Assembly: GCA_009777845.1 (NCBI GenBank)
Contig: WRLD01000004.1
Location: forward strand, 1-64,000
DNA: 64,000 bases
Origin: Defluviitaleaceae bacterium
Lineage (GTDB): Bacteria; Bacillota; Clostridia; Lachnospirales; WQUN01
Direction: 5' to 3'
The notes under the pieces are model-generated. The model ran no database searches, was not told where the DNA came from, and was given only the letters and a program-made list of their open reading frames with translations. The translations under genes and the position numbers were made by a program. Of this stretch, positions 17,472 to 25,488 are shown piece after piece (position 1 is the stretch's first letter; every line of letters begins with the position of its first letter).

Positions 17472-17730
17472 GCAAATAACCTCCTAGCTTTAATTGAGTA
17501 ACGACAGCTTTAACGAGATATTCCTTGAGTATAGGCGAGGGGTGAGGCTTGTGCAGTCGTAGTATTTGACCAGTTTCGGGGTGTTTAAAACGCACAGCCG
17601 AGCCGCTTGTGCCGCCAACATTGGACAGCTCAAAGCCCAAGCCAGTAAGCAATGTTTCAAGCTCCCCAAAGGTAAAATCCTTTGGGGATTTTGATAATCG
17701 GGATAGGAGTTTTTCGGATTTACCCATCAC
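17464..17730 (-). CDS. hicA: HicA-family mRNA interferase toxin, module 1
   Basis: An 88-residue dsRBD-like protein. It contains the HicA fold with the Gly-Ser-rich loop (GGTSGSAVRF) and the conserved HKPHPSPILKEYLVKAVVTQL segment; the His of HKPHP is the likely catalytic residue, replacing the usual GSH-R-x-Y/H arrangement. Family members cut mRNA at the ribosome or free. It overlaps the upstream DUF4282-like gene by four bases and the downstream hicB by eight, so its synthesis is tightly coupled to both. Confidence 0.88.
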   Translation of the reverse strand: MMGKSEKLLSRLSKSPKDFTFGELETLLTGLGFELSNVGGTSGSAVRFKHPETGQILRLHKPHPSPILKEYLVKAVVTQLKLGGYLHD

Positions 17731-18011
17731 TTTTCCTCTCCCGTCCGCTTTTCCCCCGCCAACTTCCGCAAGGACTTCCTACAATCCTCTAACGCCTCAT
17801 GTATCGACCAAAACAAAATCCACGCTTCGCACATCAGCCGCCATATAAACAGCCCAAAAATCAATATACCCAACGCAATCAGCCAGCCGCCGCTAGTATC
17901 GGCAATCACAAAGCATATAGCAATAAAAATGATTGCCACCATACCCAAAATATGAATTGTTGATATAAACGGCCGCGTTATCATGCGCTTAAACGAAAAA
18001 TAATCCTTCAT
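17727..18011 (-). CDS. DUF4282-like small membrane protein
   Basis: A 94-residue protein with two hydrophobic segments (about residues 17-38 and 43-68). The pattern FSFKRMITRPFI...LFIWRLMCEAWILFWSIHEAL, followed by a charged tail, matches what is known of the DUF4282 family, whose function is unknown. It overlaps sir2 upstream and hicA downstream by four bases each. Such tight packing in a toxin-antitoxin/sirtuin operon is notable and may indicate joint function, though it could also be packaging only. Confidence 0.75.
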   Translation of the reverse strand: MKDYFSFKRMITRPFISTIHILGMVAIIFIAICFVIADTSGGWLIALGILIFGLFIWRLMCEAWILFWSIHEALEDCRKSLRKLAGEKRTGEEK

Positions 18012-18733
18012 TGCTCCGTCACCTCCCCTAGCACCTTGCCTATACTTTCTCGAATAACCAAATCTGCGGCATTATCATAATTCGTTTCACTCTTGTTAAT
18101 CAACACCAATTTATTGCCACTAAAATATCGAAGCAAGCCTGCGGCAGGGTAAACCACTAAGGACGTACCGCCCACGATAAGGCAATCCGCGGAGGAAATG
18201 GCGGTTACCGCGGCGTTGATAACGCCGTCGTCGAGCTGTTCCTCGTACAGCACCACATCTGGGCGAACCGTGCCGCCGCATTTGCATTTTGGCACAACGC
18301 CGTCATTATTTTCGGGCGCGAGAATGTAGTCTAAATTATACCGCGCATTGCAATTTACACAATACTGCTTTAAATTTGTGCCGTGCAGTTCAATTACATT
18401 GTTACTGCCTGCCGTCTGGTGAAGCCCATCAATATTCTGTGTCACCACAGCCGAAAGCGCGCCCGCTTTTTCCAGCTTGGCGAGTGAAATATGCGCGGCG
18501 TTGGGCTTCGCGCCTAGGTGGATTAGGTTTTCCTTGTAGTATCGGAAAAACAACTCGGGCGTTTTCCTAAAGCAAGTATAACTCAAAAGGTACTCGGGCG
18601 GATAGCCATAATTTTTTTCCGCGGCATAAAGTCCGCTCTCGGAGCGAAAGTCGGGGATATTGCTCTCGGTAGAAACCCCCGCGCCGCCAAAGAATACTAT
18701 GTTTTTGCTGTTTTTGATTATTTCACGCAGCAT
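18008..18733 (-). CDS. Sirtuin, NAD-dependent protein deacylase (Sir2/CobB/SrtN type)
   Basis: A 241-residue class III/U-like sirtuin that removes lysine acyl groups using NAD. The NAD-binding GGAGVSTESNIPDFRS is at residues 16-31, followed by TQNIDGLH (98-105), the catalytic His117 in ELHGT, and the zinc ligands Cys125, Cys128, Cys150 and Cys152. The last pair is CxC instead of the more usual CxxC. Length and zinc knot indicate a classical deacylase rather than a stand-alone defence NADase. It begins 14 bases after the second hicB and overlaps the DUF4282-like gene, so it is enclosed by two hicAB modules. Confidence 0.93.
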   Translation of the reverse strand: MLREIIKNSKNIVFFGGAGVSTESNIPDFRSESGLYAAEKNYGYPPEYLLSYTCFRKTPELFFRYYKENLIHLGAKPNAAHISLAKLEKAGALSAVVTQNIDGLHQTAGSNNVIELHGTNLKQYCVNCNARYNLDYILAPENNDGVVPKCKCGGTVRPDVVLYEEQLDDGVINAAVTAISSADCLIVGGTSLVVYPAAGLLRYFSGNKLVLINKSETNYDNAADLVIRESIGKVLGEVTEQ

Positions 18734-18747
18734 AATAAATTCCCCTT

Positions 18748-19143
18748 TCAGTTCGCTTTTTGCAAATAATCCTTTAGCCCCTGCTGTAATATCTGCGAAA
18801 ATGGCGCGTTTGCCCGCTCCGCTTCCCGATTAAGCCAAGACGGTATCGACAATGTCTTTTTTATTGCGCGCGTATCGTTAGCTTTTCTGTATTCGTCAGT
18901 ATCGGCGGCGACCAAAGTCACCGTTTCATTTGCCCCTGCACAAATATTCGCCACCAAGGTTGGGCTTGGTATAGGTTTATTTTCATTTTCAGCGTTCCAC
19001 AACCACATTTCTATTGCGTCCTTAGCCATAAGCAAGGCTTCCGCCATATCGCTGCCAAAGGTGTGACAGCCACGCAAATCAGGAACAGTCGCGCTAATCA
19101 TGCCGTCGTCTGGTTCAAGAATAATCGGGTACACGTATTTCAT
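18748..19143 (-). CDS. hicB: HicB-family antitoxin, module 2
   Basis: A 131-residue HicB. The N-terminal partial RNase-H-like fold is clear (YPIILEPDDGMISATVPDLRGCHTFG), followed by the helix EALLMAKDAIEMWLW. The C-terminus holds a helical DNA-binding segment (LSIPSWLNREAERANAPFSQILQQGLKDYL) of the RHH type. ATG 19143 is chosen because AAGGATTG stands six bases upstream; a TTG start lies three codons earlier. It follows hicA with a 26-base gap and precedes the sirtuin by 14. Confidence 0.92.
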   Translation of the reverse strand: MKYVYPIILEPDDGMISATVPDLRGCHTFGSDMAEALLMAKDAIEMWLWNAENENKPIPSPTLVANICAGANETVTLVAADTDEYRKANDTRAIKKTLSIPSWLNREAERANAPFSQILQQGLKDYLQKAN

Positions 19144-19169
19144 AAATGTCAATCCTTTCCACTATAAGC

Positions 19170-19352
19170 CTATTTCAGCCCTGCATCTTTTAGCATTTTA
19201 TTCAGTGTTCCAGTGGGAATGTCGCCAGTATGCCGAGGGATTGCTATTTGAATTTCGGGCTTGTCGGGGTGTGTCGCCAGCTCGTGCCTACTACCCTGTA
19301 TTATTGTCCAGCCCTTGGCTTTTATTTTTTTCTTAAATTCCTTGGCGGTCAT
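19170..19352 (-). CDS. hicA: HicA-family mRNA interferase toxin, module 2
   Basis: A 60-residue typical HicA: MTAKEFKKKIKAKGWTIIQG, then the catalytic His in GSRHELATHP, and IAIPRHTGDIPTGTLNKMLKDAGL. ATG 19352 is preferred because GGAGGTGG lies just upstream. Toxin first, antitoxin second is the usual hicAB order. The gene is the first of the six-gene run hicA-hicB-sir2-DUF4282-hicA-hicB and has a promoter with a perfect palindrome in its spacer. Confidence 0.93.
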   Translation of the reverse strand: MTAKEFKKKIKAKGWTIIQGSRHELATHPDKPEIQIAIPRHTGDIPTGTLNKMLKDAGLK

Positions 19353-19370
19353 TGCTCCACCTCCCAACAT

Positions 19371-19399
19371 ATTATTATACGTAATATTACGTACGTCAA
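19371..19399 (-). promoter_or_regulatory. hicAB promoter with palindromic operator in the spacer
   Basis: On the minus strand TTGACG (19399-19394) and AATAAT (19376-19371) are 17 bases apart. The spacer contains the perfect 16-base palindrome TACGTAATATTACGTA (19378-19393). A HicB dimer binding there would block RNA polymerase, giving the autorepression known for hicAB systems. The binding itself is inference. Confidence 0.72.
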
Positions 19400-19460
19400 T
19401 GTTTTTTAAACCCTCCGCACTCGTTAAAAATTACAGGCTTTTTTTATCCATGTAAATTAA

Positions 19461-19518
19461 AGGTAGCCGAACACGGATTTGACGGATTTACGCGAATTTT
19501 GCGGATTGGCTCGTGGGA
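19461..19518. repeat. GGATTT-rich intergenic repeat, short copy
   Basis: Units of about 12 bases such as ACGGATTTACGCG and TTGCGGATT are repeated imperfectly. The same vocabulary fills 27185-27530. No coding potential. Confidence 0.6.
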
Positions 19519-19571
19519 AAATATATCGCCGTTCAGTAAATTTACGTGGACAAAATCCGCAGAGCGAGGCA

Positions 19572-19602
19572 ACCTCGGGACGGATAAATCCGTCCCCTAC
19601 AA
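19572..19602. repeat. Half element of the palindromic MITE-like family
   Basis: A lone right arm (CCTCGGGACGGAT...ATCCGTCCCCTACA) without its left partner, followed 41 bases later by a complete copy. A further fragment of the arm lies at 19787-19804, against the 3' end of holA. Confidence 0.75.
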
Positions 19603-19643
19603 AATCATGGCGATTTGATTTAAGGTGCGATATGGTAATTTAT

Positions 19644-19756
19644 TGTAGGGGACGGATTTATCCGTCCCGAGGTATGCACGCTCGTCAATTCGGGGCAGGT
19701 AACGTCCATTAACGCAGAGCGAAGTAACCTCGGGACGGATAAATCCGTCCCCTACA
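19644..19756. repeat. MITE-like palindromic element, complete copy
   Basis: A 113-base element with inverted ends of about 30 bases (TGTAGGGGACGG...CCCGAGGT and its reverse). Each end is itself a 9-bp hairpin (GGGACGGAT / ATCCGTCCC). The inner part reads GCACGCTCGTCAATTC and GCAGAGCGA, shared with the copies near 62.3 and 62.5 kb. No open reading frame. Confidence 0.85.
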
Positions 19757-19798
19757 AGTTCACCAAGCCCGCCCCCATACATTCACCAAATCCGTCCC

Positions 19799-20773
19799 CT
19801 ACAAATTAACAAGTAGTAACTCCACCCCAACCTCAGCCCCAATCAACCCAGTCTTAATCCTAACATCTATATCCAAACAATCCTCCAACGCCTTTACCAG
19901 CCGCTCCTTACTAAACCGCTTGCCATGCCCCAACGCCTCCGCCACCATAAAATCTCGCAGCTTTAACTGCCCTACGATACTCGCTACGCCCATCGTTTTT
20001 TCCGCTAGGCATTTACATAATAGCATTATTCTTATCTGGCGAATAATCATACTCAAAATCATTAGCGGCGATTCCTTTAAGGTCAGCATATCGCTGTACA
20101 TTTTCAGCGCGGCGGCGGTTTTGCCTGCGCTCATTGCCTTGGTTAGGTCAAAAATGCGCGATTCGAGGGTGGGCGTACATATTTCGTTTATGTCGTTTAT
20201 GGTTATTTCGTGCTTGCCGCCGCAGAAGGAAATTAGCTTTTTGGCTTCGTTGTTGATGTTTGTCATGTCGCCGCTTCCGACCACGCGCAAGAAATGGTGT
20301 ACGACAGCGGACGGCATTTGCTTGCCCTTCGCCAGCTTCGTCACCCATTTATTCAAATCGGACGGGCTAAGCGGCGTACATTCAAACATGGCGTTAAGCT
20401 CGTTCGCCTTTTTGAAAATGCGCGTACGGCGGTCTATTTCCGTTTCCACAAATACTAGCGTAGTGTCGGGCGGTATTTTGGGCAAATAATCCGCCATTTT
20501 TTCGGAATCGTCCTTGCGGCCGGAAGCGAACAGCTTTGATTCTCGTACCAGTAGCATACGCCGCTCCTCCGTCGCGCCAAAAAATGGAAGCGTTTCCGCC
20601 GCCATAATAATTTCCGATACAGGGACAGCACCGTCAAAAAGAATTTTCGCGCCTAGCTTTTTTTCTATTTCATGGGCGTAATGATTGACCAAAAATCGCT
20701 CCTCGCCAAACAAAACATACAGGCTTTGTATATTGCTTTTGGCGATTTCATCTTTTAAATTACGTTGCGGCAT
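19799..20773 (-). CDS. holA: DNA polymerase III subunit delta
   Basis: The 324-residue delta subunit is the wrench of the clamp loader; it opens the beta sliding clamp. The N-terminus LYVLFGEERFLVNHYAHEIEKKL and the conserved strands DTTLVFVETEIDRRTRIFKKANE, then SGDMTNINNEAKKLISF, match the delta family. The C-terminal domain ends VGVELLLVNL. No P-loop is expected in this subunit. Repeat DNA touches its stop codon. It is divergent from pyrH with about 60 bases between them. Confidence 0.93.
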   Translation of the reverse strand: MPQRNLKDEIAKSNIQSLYVLFGEERFLVNHYAHEIEKKLGAKILFDGAVPVSEIIMAAETLPFFGATEERRMLLVRESKLFASGRKDDSEKMADYLPKIPPDTTLVFVETEIDRRTRIFKKANELNAMFECTPLSPSDLNKWVTKLAKGKQMPSAVVHHFLRVVGSGDMTNINNEAKKLISFCGGKHEITINDINEICTPTLESRIFDLTKAMSAGKTAAALKMYSDMLTLKESPLMILSMIIRQIRIMLLCKCLAEKTMGVASIVGQLKLRDFMVAEALGHGKRFSKERLVKALEDCLDIDVRIKTGLIGAEVGVELLLVNL

Positions 20774-20835
20774 TTTTAGCTACCTTTCTTTTTTCAAATG
20801 TGGTATATTTTATATATCGGAAAGGGACGTGTTCT

Positions 20836-21567
20836 ATGTTAAAACGTACTTTAATCAAACTAAGCGGCGAGGCCATAGGCAGTGAAAGCGGCTATGACAA
20901 CAATATTATTGATTCTATAGTAAAACAAATCATAGGCGTTGTGCAAGCAGGAACTGAGGTCGCGCTGGTAATCGGCGGCGGAAATTTTTGGCGAGGGCGG
21001 CAGGTACCCGACATGGACAGGGTAAAGGCCGACCAAATCGGCATGTTAGCCACAGTAATGAACGCGCTGTATCTCGCGGACGCTTTTCGCCGTCACGGGC
21101 AAAAAGCAAGGGTCGTCACCCCCATAGTGGTCGGCAATTTCACGGCGGTATACGATAAGGATACCGCTAGAGAATGGCTTTCGCAAGGCTATGTTTTAAT
21201 AAACGCGGCTGGGCTTGGACACCCATTCTTTTCTACGGACACCATAGCGGCGTTACGCGCGGCGGAGCTGGAAGCGGATTGCTTGCTTTACGCAAAAAAC
21301 ACGGACGGCGTATACACCGCCGACCCAAGAAAAAACAAAGACGCGCAGAAATTCCAGTCGCTAAGCTATCGTACCGCTATTTCCCAAAACCTGAACGTAG
21401 CCGACATGACAGCCCTACAGCTTACAAAGGATGCGGCTTTGCCGTCCTATGTGTTTAAACTTTCCGCAAAGGACAGTATAATAAAGGCATGTAACTACCC
21501 CGACACAGGCGATTTACGCGGCACGTATATAAATATAAACGAAAAGGAGAGTTTTTATGGACACTAA
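20836..21567 (+). CDS. pyrH: UMP kinase
   Basis: A 243-residue hexameric amino-acid-kinase-fold enzyme that phosphorylates UMP to UDP. Visible motifs: [12 protein letters not shown] at the start, [10 protein letters not shown], and the nucleotide segment [28 protein letters not shown] 20836 (MLKRTL) with AAAGGGA upstream is preferred over a start 12 codons earlier. It is the first gene of pyrH-frr-cdsA-dxr-rseP, in which every neighbour overlaps, the standard Firmicutes order. Confidence 0.96.
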   Translation: MLKRTLIKLSGEAIGSESGYDNNIIDSIVKQIIGVVQAGTEVALVIGGGNFWRGRQVPDMDRVKADQIGMLATVMNALYLADAFRRHGQKARVVTPIVVGNFTAVYDKDTAREWLSQGYVLINAAGLGHPFFSTDTIAALRAAELEADCLLYAKNTDGVYTADPRKNKDAQKFQSLSYRTAISQNLNVADMTALQLTKDAALPSYVFKLSAKDSIIKACNYPDTGDLRGTYININEKESFYGH

Positions 21568-22105
21568 ATCATTTGAGGAGCGCATGAAAAAAACGCTTGC
21601 GGTACTGGAGGACGAGTTTTCTACAATACGCGTAGGACGAGCCAATCCGCGCGTGCTAGACCGCATTACCGTAAACTACTACGGCAGCGAGGTACCGCTT
21701 AGTCAAGTAGGCAATATCACCGTGCCAGAAGCGCGCCTTTTGCAGGTCGCGCCATGGGAAGCAAATATGCTAAAGGAAATAGAAAAAGCAATCCAATCGT
21801 CCGACCTTGGCATAAATCCGTCAAATGACGGCAAGGTGATTCGCCTAGTGTTCCCCGAGCTTACCGAGGAACGCCGCAAAGCCCTCACCAAAGACATAAA
21901 AAAGAAAGGCGAGGACGCAAAAGTCGCCATTCGCAATATCCGCAGAGATGCGATTGATGCGTTTGCTAAAGCGGAAAAGAAAACGGAGCTAACCGAGGAC
22001 GACGTAAAAATACTGGAAAAAGAAATACAAACGCTCACTGATAAATATGTGGCAGAGCTAGATAAAAAAGTAGATGCAAAGAACAAGGAAATAATGACGG
22101 TATGA
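21557..22105 (+). CDS. frr: Ribosome recycling factor
   Basis: The 182-residue factor splits the post-termination ribosome together with EF-G. The sequence is typical: [22 protein letters not shown], then [17 protein letters not shown], and [31 protein letters not shown]. It starts 11 bases before the pyrH stop. Confidence 0.97.
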   Translation: MDTKSFEERMKKTLAVLEDEFSTIRVGRANPRVLDRITVNYYGSEVPLSQVGNITVPEARLLQVAPWEANMLKEIEKAIQSSDLGINPSNDGKVIRLVFPELTEERRKALTKDIKKKGEDAKVAIRNIRRDAIDAFAKAEKKTELTEDDVKILEKEIQTLTDKYVAELDKKVDAKNKEIMTV

Positions 22106-22941
22106 CGTTGTTCCTTAGGCGTGCCGCAACTACCATTATTGGCTTGCCCTTGGTTGTTTTATTTGTGTACCTTGGCGGCAAGCTGTTTTTGACACTATGC
22201 TGTGCCGTTGCGTTGGTCGGCTTACGTGAGTTTTATGTCGCGTTTTCCAAGAAAGACAGGCTCATTCATGTAATCGGCTATTTAGCCACTATTGGCTACT
22301 TCGGCGCGATTTCGGAATTTGGGGCGGGCAACTGGCTGTTAATCGCGCTTACGTTCTTTGTGATTACCGTGCAGACATGCCTTGTTGTTTTCTTTAGGAC
22401 ATTGCCGATTAGCGAGTGTATTACTACGGTGTACGGCTTTTTGTATGTGCCGTTTATGTTTTCGTTTGTGGTGCTTGTACGCGAACATGCGTTCGGGCAT
22501 TACTACGTATGGCTGATTTTGACGGCTTCCTTTGGGTGCGACACGTTCGCATATCTCACAGGCTCGCTTTTCGGCAAAAATAAGCTAAAAAACACGCCTA
22601 GCCCCTCCAAGTCTTTCGAGGGGCTAGTGGGCGGCATAATAGGCGCGACACTAATCGGGCTTGTTTACGGCGTTGTGATTAACCATTTTTTTGGCGAAAA
22701 AGATGCCGCCGCGCATATTGTGCTTATTGCTACGGTTATTTCGTTTTTTGGCGCGATTTTTTCTATTATCGGCGACCTTGCCGCCTCCGCGGTAAAACGC
22801 CATTGTGAAATAAAAGACTTCGGTAATCTTTTCCCAGGGCATGGCGGCGTTATGGACAGAATGGACAGCATAGTTACAGTCGCGCCGATTGTGTACATGG
22901 CGATGACCGTGATGTTTTGGTTTGTGGGGCTTGAGATATGA
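22102..22941 (+). CDS. cdsA: Phosphatidate cytidylyltransferase (CDP-diglyceride synthase)
   Basis: A 279-residue polytopic membrane enzyme making CDP-diacylglycerol from phosphatidate and CTP for phospholipid synthesis. Several hydrophobic helices are followed by the family signature near the C-terminus ([21 protein letters not shown] and MDRMDS), plus [18 protein letters not shown]. It overlaps frr and dxr by four bases on each side. Confidence 0.95.
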   Translation: MTLFLRRAATTIIGLPLVVLFVYLGGKLFLTLCCAVALVGLREFYVAFSKKDRLIHVIGYLATIGYFGAISEFGAGNWLLIALTFFVITVQTCLVVFFRTLPISECITTVYGFLYVPFMFSFVVLVREHAFGHYYVWLILTASFGCDTFAYLTGSLFGKNKLKNTPSPSKSFEGLVGGIIGATLIGLVYGVVINHFFGEKDAAAHIVLIATVISFFGAIFSIIGDLAASAVKRHCEIKDFGNLFPGHGGVMDRMDSIVTVAPIVYMAMTVMFWFVGLEI

Positions 22942-24074
22942 AAATAGCGGTACTCGGCTCGACTGGCTCGATTGGCGTACAGACACTAGACGTAGTGCGT
23001 GAATGTCTGCCGCACGCGCGAATTACCGCGTTGAGCGGATTTTCCAACATAGAAACCCTCGCGCGGCAGGTAAACGAGTTTAAGCCGCTTGCTTGTTGGG
23101 TACGTGACGAGCAAGCCGCAAAAGACCTAGCAGGAAAAATAAATGTCCGCTGCGAAATTTTAATAGGCGAAGCGGGCTTGATTTCCTGTGCCTCGGAAAC
23201 AAACGCCGACATAGTAGTAAACGCGCTAGTCGGGCGCGCAGGGCTTAAACCCACACTCGCGGCAATCAACGCAGGCAAGCATATAGCGTTATCCAACAAG
23301 GAAACGCTAGTAACCGCAGGCGAATTGGTGACTAATCTAGCACGCGAAAAGAACGTACGCCTAACGCCCATAGACAGCGAGCATTCGGCTATTTGGCAGT
23401 GCTTGGACAATAACACGCCCGAAAAAATCATTTTAACCGCCTCGGGCGGCCCGTTTCGCGGTCTGCCGCGAGAAAAAATAGCCGCCGCCACCGCCAAGGA
23501 CGCGCTAAAGCACCCCAACTGGAGCATGGGCGACAAAATTACCATAGACAGCGCAACCCTTATGAACAAAGGGCTAGAGCTAATCGAAGCCATGTGGCTT
23601 TTCGACCAGCCACAGGAAAAAATAGATGTCGTCGTCCACCCGCAGAGCATAATCCACTCTATGGTACAGTACGAGGACGGCTCAATCCTCGCGCAAATGG
23701 GCTTGGCGGACATGCGCTTACCCATCTTGTACGCGCTTTCCTCGCCAGAGCGAGTAAAAAACAATTTCGCGCGTTTAGACCTCTTGACATGCGGCGATTT
23801 AACCTTTGAACCGCCGAATACCGACAATTTCCCATGCCTTGCACTAGCGCGCCACGCCGCACAGCAGGGCGGCACGTTGCCCGCAGTTATGAATTACATA
23901 AACGAGTGGGCTGTTTATGAATTTTTAAGCGGGAGAATAAGTTTTTATGGGATTTCGGATATAATTGAACAAGCCTTTGGCATATATACAATAAAAGAGG
24001 TTAAGACTTTAGACGATGTAAACGAGGCGGAGAGCTGGGCGGGGGAGTTTATTCGTGAAAGGGGTACACCATGA
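22938..24074 (+). CDS. dxr: 1-deoxy-D-xylulose 5-phosphate reductoisomerase
   Basis: The 378-residue enzyme is the committed step of the MEP isoprenoid pathway; it converts DXP to MEP with NADPH. Seen: the NADPH-binding GSTGSIGVQTLDV, the NKETLVTAGEL block, TASGGPFRG, and WSMGDKITIDSATLMNKGLE. It lies between cdsA and rseP with four-base overlaps, as in many Firmicutes. Confidence 0.97.
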   Translation: MKIAVLGSTGSIGVQTLDVVRECLPHARITALSGFSNIETLARQVNEFKPLACWVRDEQAAKDLAGKINVRCEILIGEAGLISCASETNADIVVNALVGRAGLKPTLAAINAGKHIALSNKETLVTAGELVTNLAREKNVRLTPIDSEHSAIWQCLDNNTPEKIILTASGGPFRGLPREKIAAATAKDALKHPNWSMGDKITIDSATLMNKGLELIEAMWLFDQPQEKIDVVVHPQSIIHSMVQYEDGSILAQMGLADMRLPILYALSSPERVKNNFARLDLLTCGDLTFEPPNTDNFPCLALARHAAQQGGTLPAVMNYINEWAVYEFLSGRISFYGISDIIEQAFGIYTIKEVKTLDDVNEAESWAGEFIRERGTP

Positions 24075-25447
24075 TTATACCGATTCTAATTTTCATTCTA
24101 ATGCTAGGCGTAGTAATTTTTGTGCACGAGCTTGGGCATTTTCTTGCGGCTCGCCGTGCGGGTATTTTTGTAGAGGAATTTGCGCTTGGCATGGGGCCTA
24201 TACTATTTTCCGTAAAAGGGAAAAAGCAGAGCCTTGACGGCAAGGTTACGTTATATTCCCTGCGCGCGTTCCCTATCGGCGGCTTTTGCAAAATGCGCGG
24301 CGAAAACGAGGACATGGCGGACGATACCGAGGCGTTGAACAGCAAAACCATTGCACAGCGGCTTCTCGTAATGGTCGGCGGCTCGGGCATGAATTTTGTG
24401 CTTGCGTTTGTGCTGTTTTTTATTTATGTAGCGGCGCAGGGCTATCAATATATTGATGTGGCGGAAATTCTCGAAAACGAGCCTGCGCATATTGCGGGTC
24501 TGAGAGAGGGCGACAAAATCACGCATGTAAACGGCGTGCGTGTCGATTGGGTCAGCTTAAATTCGGAATTGAACATTGCAGGGGCAAAGAAGCGCGCCAT
24601 TAAGTTTCGCGTTAGGCGCGGAAGCAAGCGGCAAATTGTTTCTGTAATGCCAACACAAGCGCGTACAAATTATTCTATAGGAATCCGCACAAGACTGACC
24701 GACGAGCGTGACATGCTGATTGTCAGAGATGTAATAGAAGCTATGCCTGCCTACGAGGCAGGGCTGCTAGAGGACGATATAATCACCACCATAAACGGCA
24801 AAAGCGTGGAATCCCTAGGCTTTGACATTGCCAAGGAAATAAACGCAGGGCAGGGCGCGCCTGTTGCTATACGCGTTTATAGGGGCGGCGCGGTCTTTGA
24901 CTATTCCATTGCCCCTGTGCCGTCCACGGTGTACAGCGTAGGCGCGAGAATGGCTTACAGCCTACAGCCTGGCTTTTTCAGCGCAGGCTTTTTTGCCCCG
25001 GACGAAGCAGTAACGCGCGTGGGCGTGGGCGAAATTTTGTGGAACACCACGGACATGATGTTATTTCAGACACGCGCGCCGTTTATCCTGCTCTCACAGT
25101 TTTTCGCAGGGGAAGAAATGCCAGAGGGCGGCGGCGTAATGGGGCCGATTGGCTTGGGCAGTGTCGTGACGGAGGCGTATCAGGCCTCTATTGAATATGG
25201 CGTTTGGGAAATGGTCTTTATAATGGTGTCGATTGCCGCCGTTTTAAGCACTGCGCTAGGCATTATGAACCTGCTCCCGATACCTGCGTTGGACGGCTCG
25301 CGTATTGTGTTTTTGCTATTGGAAGCCGTTCGCAAAAAGCGAATACCCACAGAAAAGGAAGCCATGATTCATTTTGTGGGGCTTGTGATTATGCTGTTGC
25401 TTGCGGTTGTTATTGCTTATAATGATATTTCTACTTGGATATTGTGA
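24071..25447 (+). CDS. rseP: Site-2 intramembrane zinc metalloprotease (RseP/RasP)
   Basis: A 458-residue membrane protease that cuts transmembrane substrates such as anti-sigma factors and leftover signal peptides. HELGH with zinc ligands His19 and His23 is in the first TM. Two PDZ-like domains follow (about 130-215 and 215-300). The second catalytic motif NLLPIPALDGSR lies in the C-terminal TM region. It closes the pyrH-to-rseP operon. Confidence 0.95.
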   Translation: MIIPILIFILMLGVVIFVHELGHFLAARRAGIFVEEFALGMGPILFSVKGKKQSLDGKVTLYSLRAFPIGGFCKMRGENEDMADDTEALNSKTIAQRLLVMVGGSGMNFVLAFVLFFIYVAAQGYQYIDVAEILENEPAHIAGLREGDKITHVNGVRVDWVSLNSELNIAGAKKRAIKFRVRRGSKRQIVSVMPTQARTNYSIGIRTRLTDERDMLIVRDVIEAMPAYEAGLLEDDIITTINGKSVESLGFDIAKEINAGQGAPVAIRVYRGGAVFDYSIAPVPSTVYSVGARMAYSLQPGFFSAGFFAPDEAVTRVGVGEILWNTTDMMLFQTRAPFILLSQFFAGEEMPEGGGVMGPIGLGSVVTEAYQASIEYGVWEMVFIMVSIAAVLSTALGIMNLLPIPALDGSRIVFLLLEAVRKKRIPTEKEAMIHFVGLVIMLLLAVVIAYNDISTWIL

Positions 25448-25471
25448 AGCGGCTCGAAAATAGGTTATAAT
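25442..25471 (+). promoter_or_regulatory. Candidate sigma-A promoter for rqcH
   Basis: TTGTGA (25442-25447, overlapping the rseP stop) and TATAAT (25466-25471) with an 18-base spacer; the downstream start is at 25489. The -10 box is perfect and the -35 box fair. Confidence 0.5.
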
Positions 25472-25488
25472 CCTACTAGGTGATAAAA

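Noticed and set aside
18008..18733. Sirtuin as a ThsA- or DSR-type defence NADase
   Set aside because: It is 241 residues with a normal zinc knot and catalytic His, the layout of a deacylase, and carries no extra sensor domain.
19455..19798. Insertion sequence remnants in the repeat field before holA
   Set aside because: No transposase fragment; the inverted ends belong to a short non-coding element of about 113 bases.
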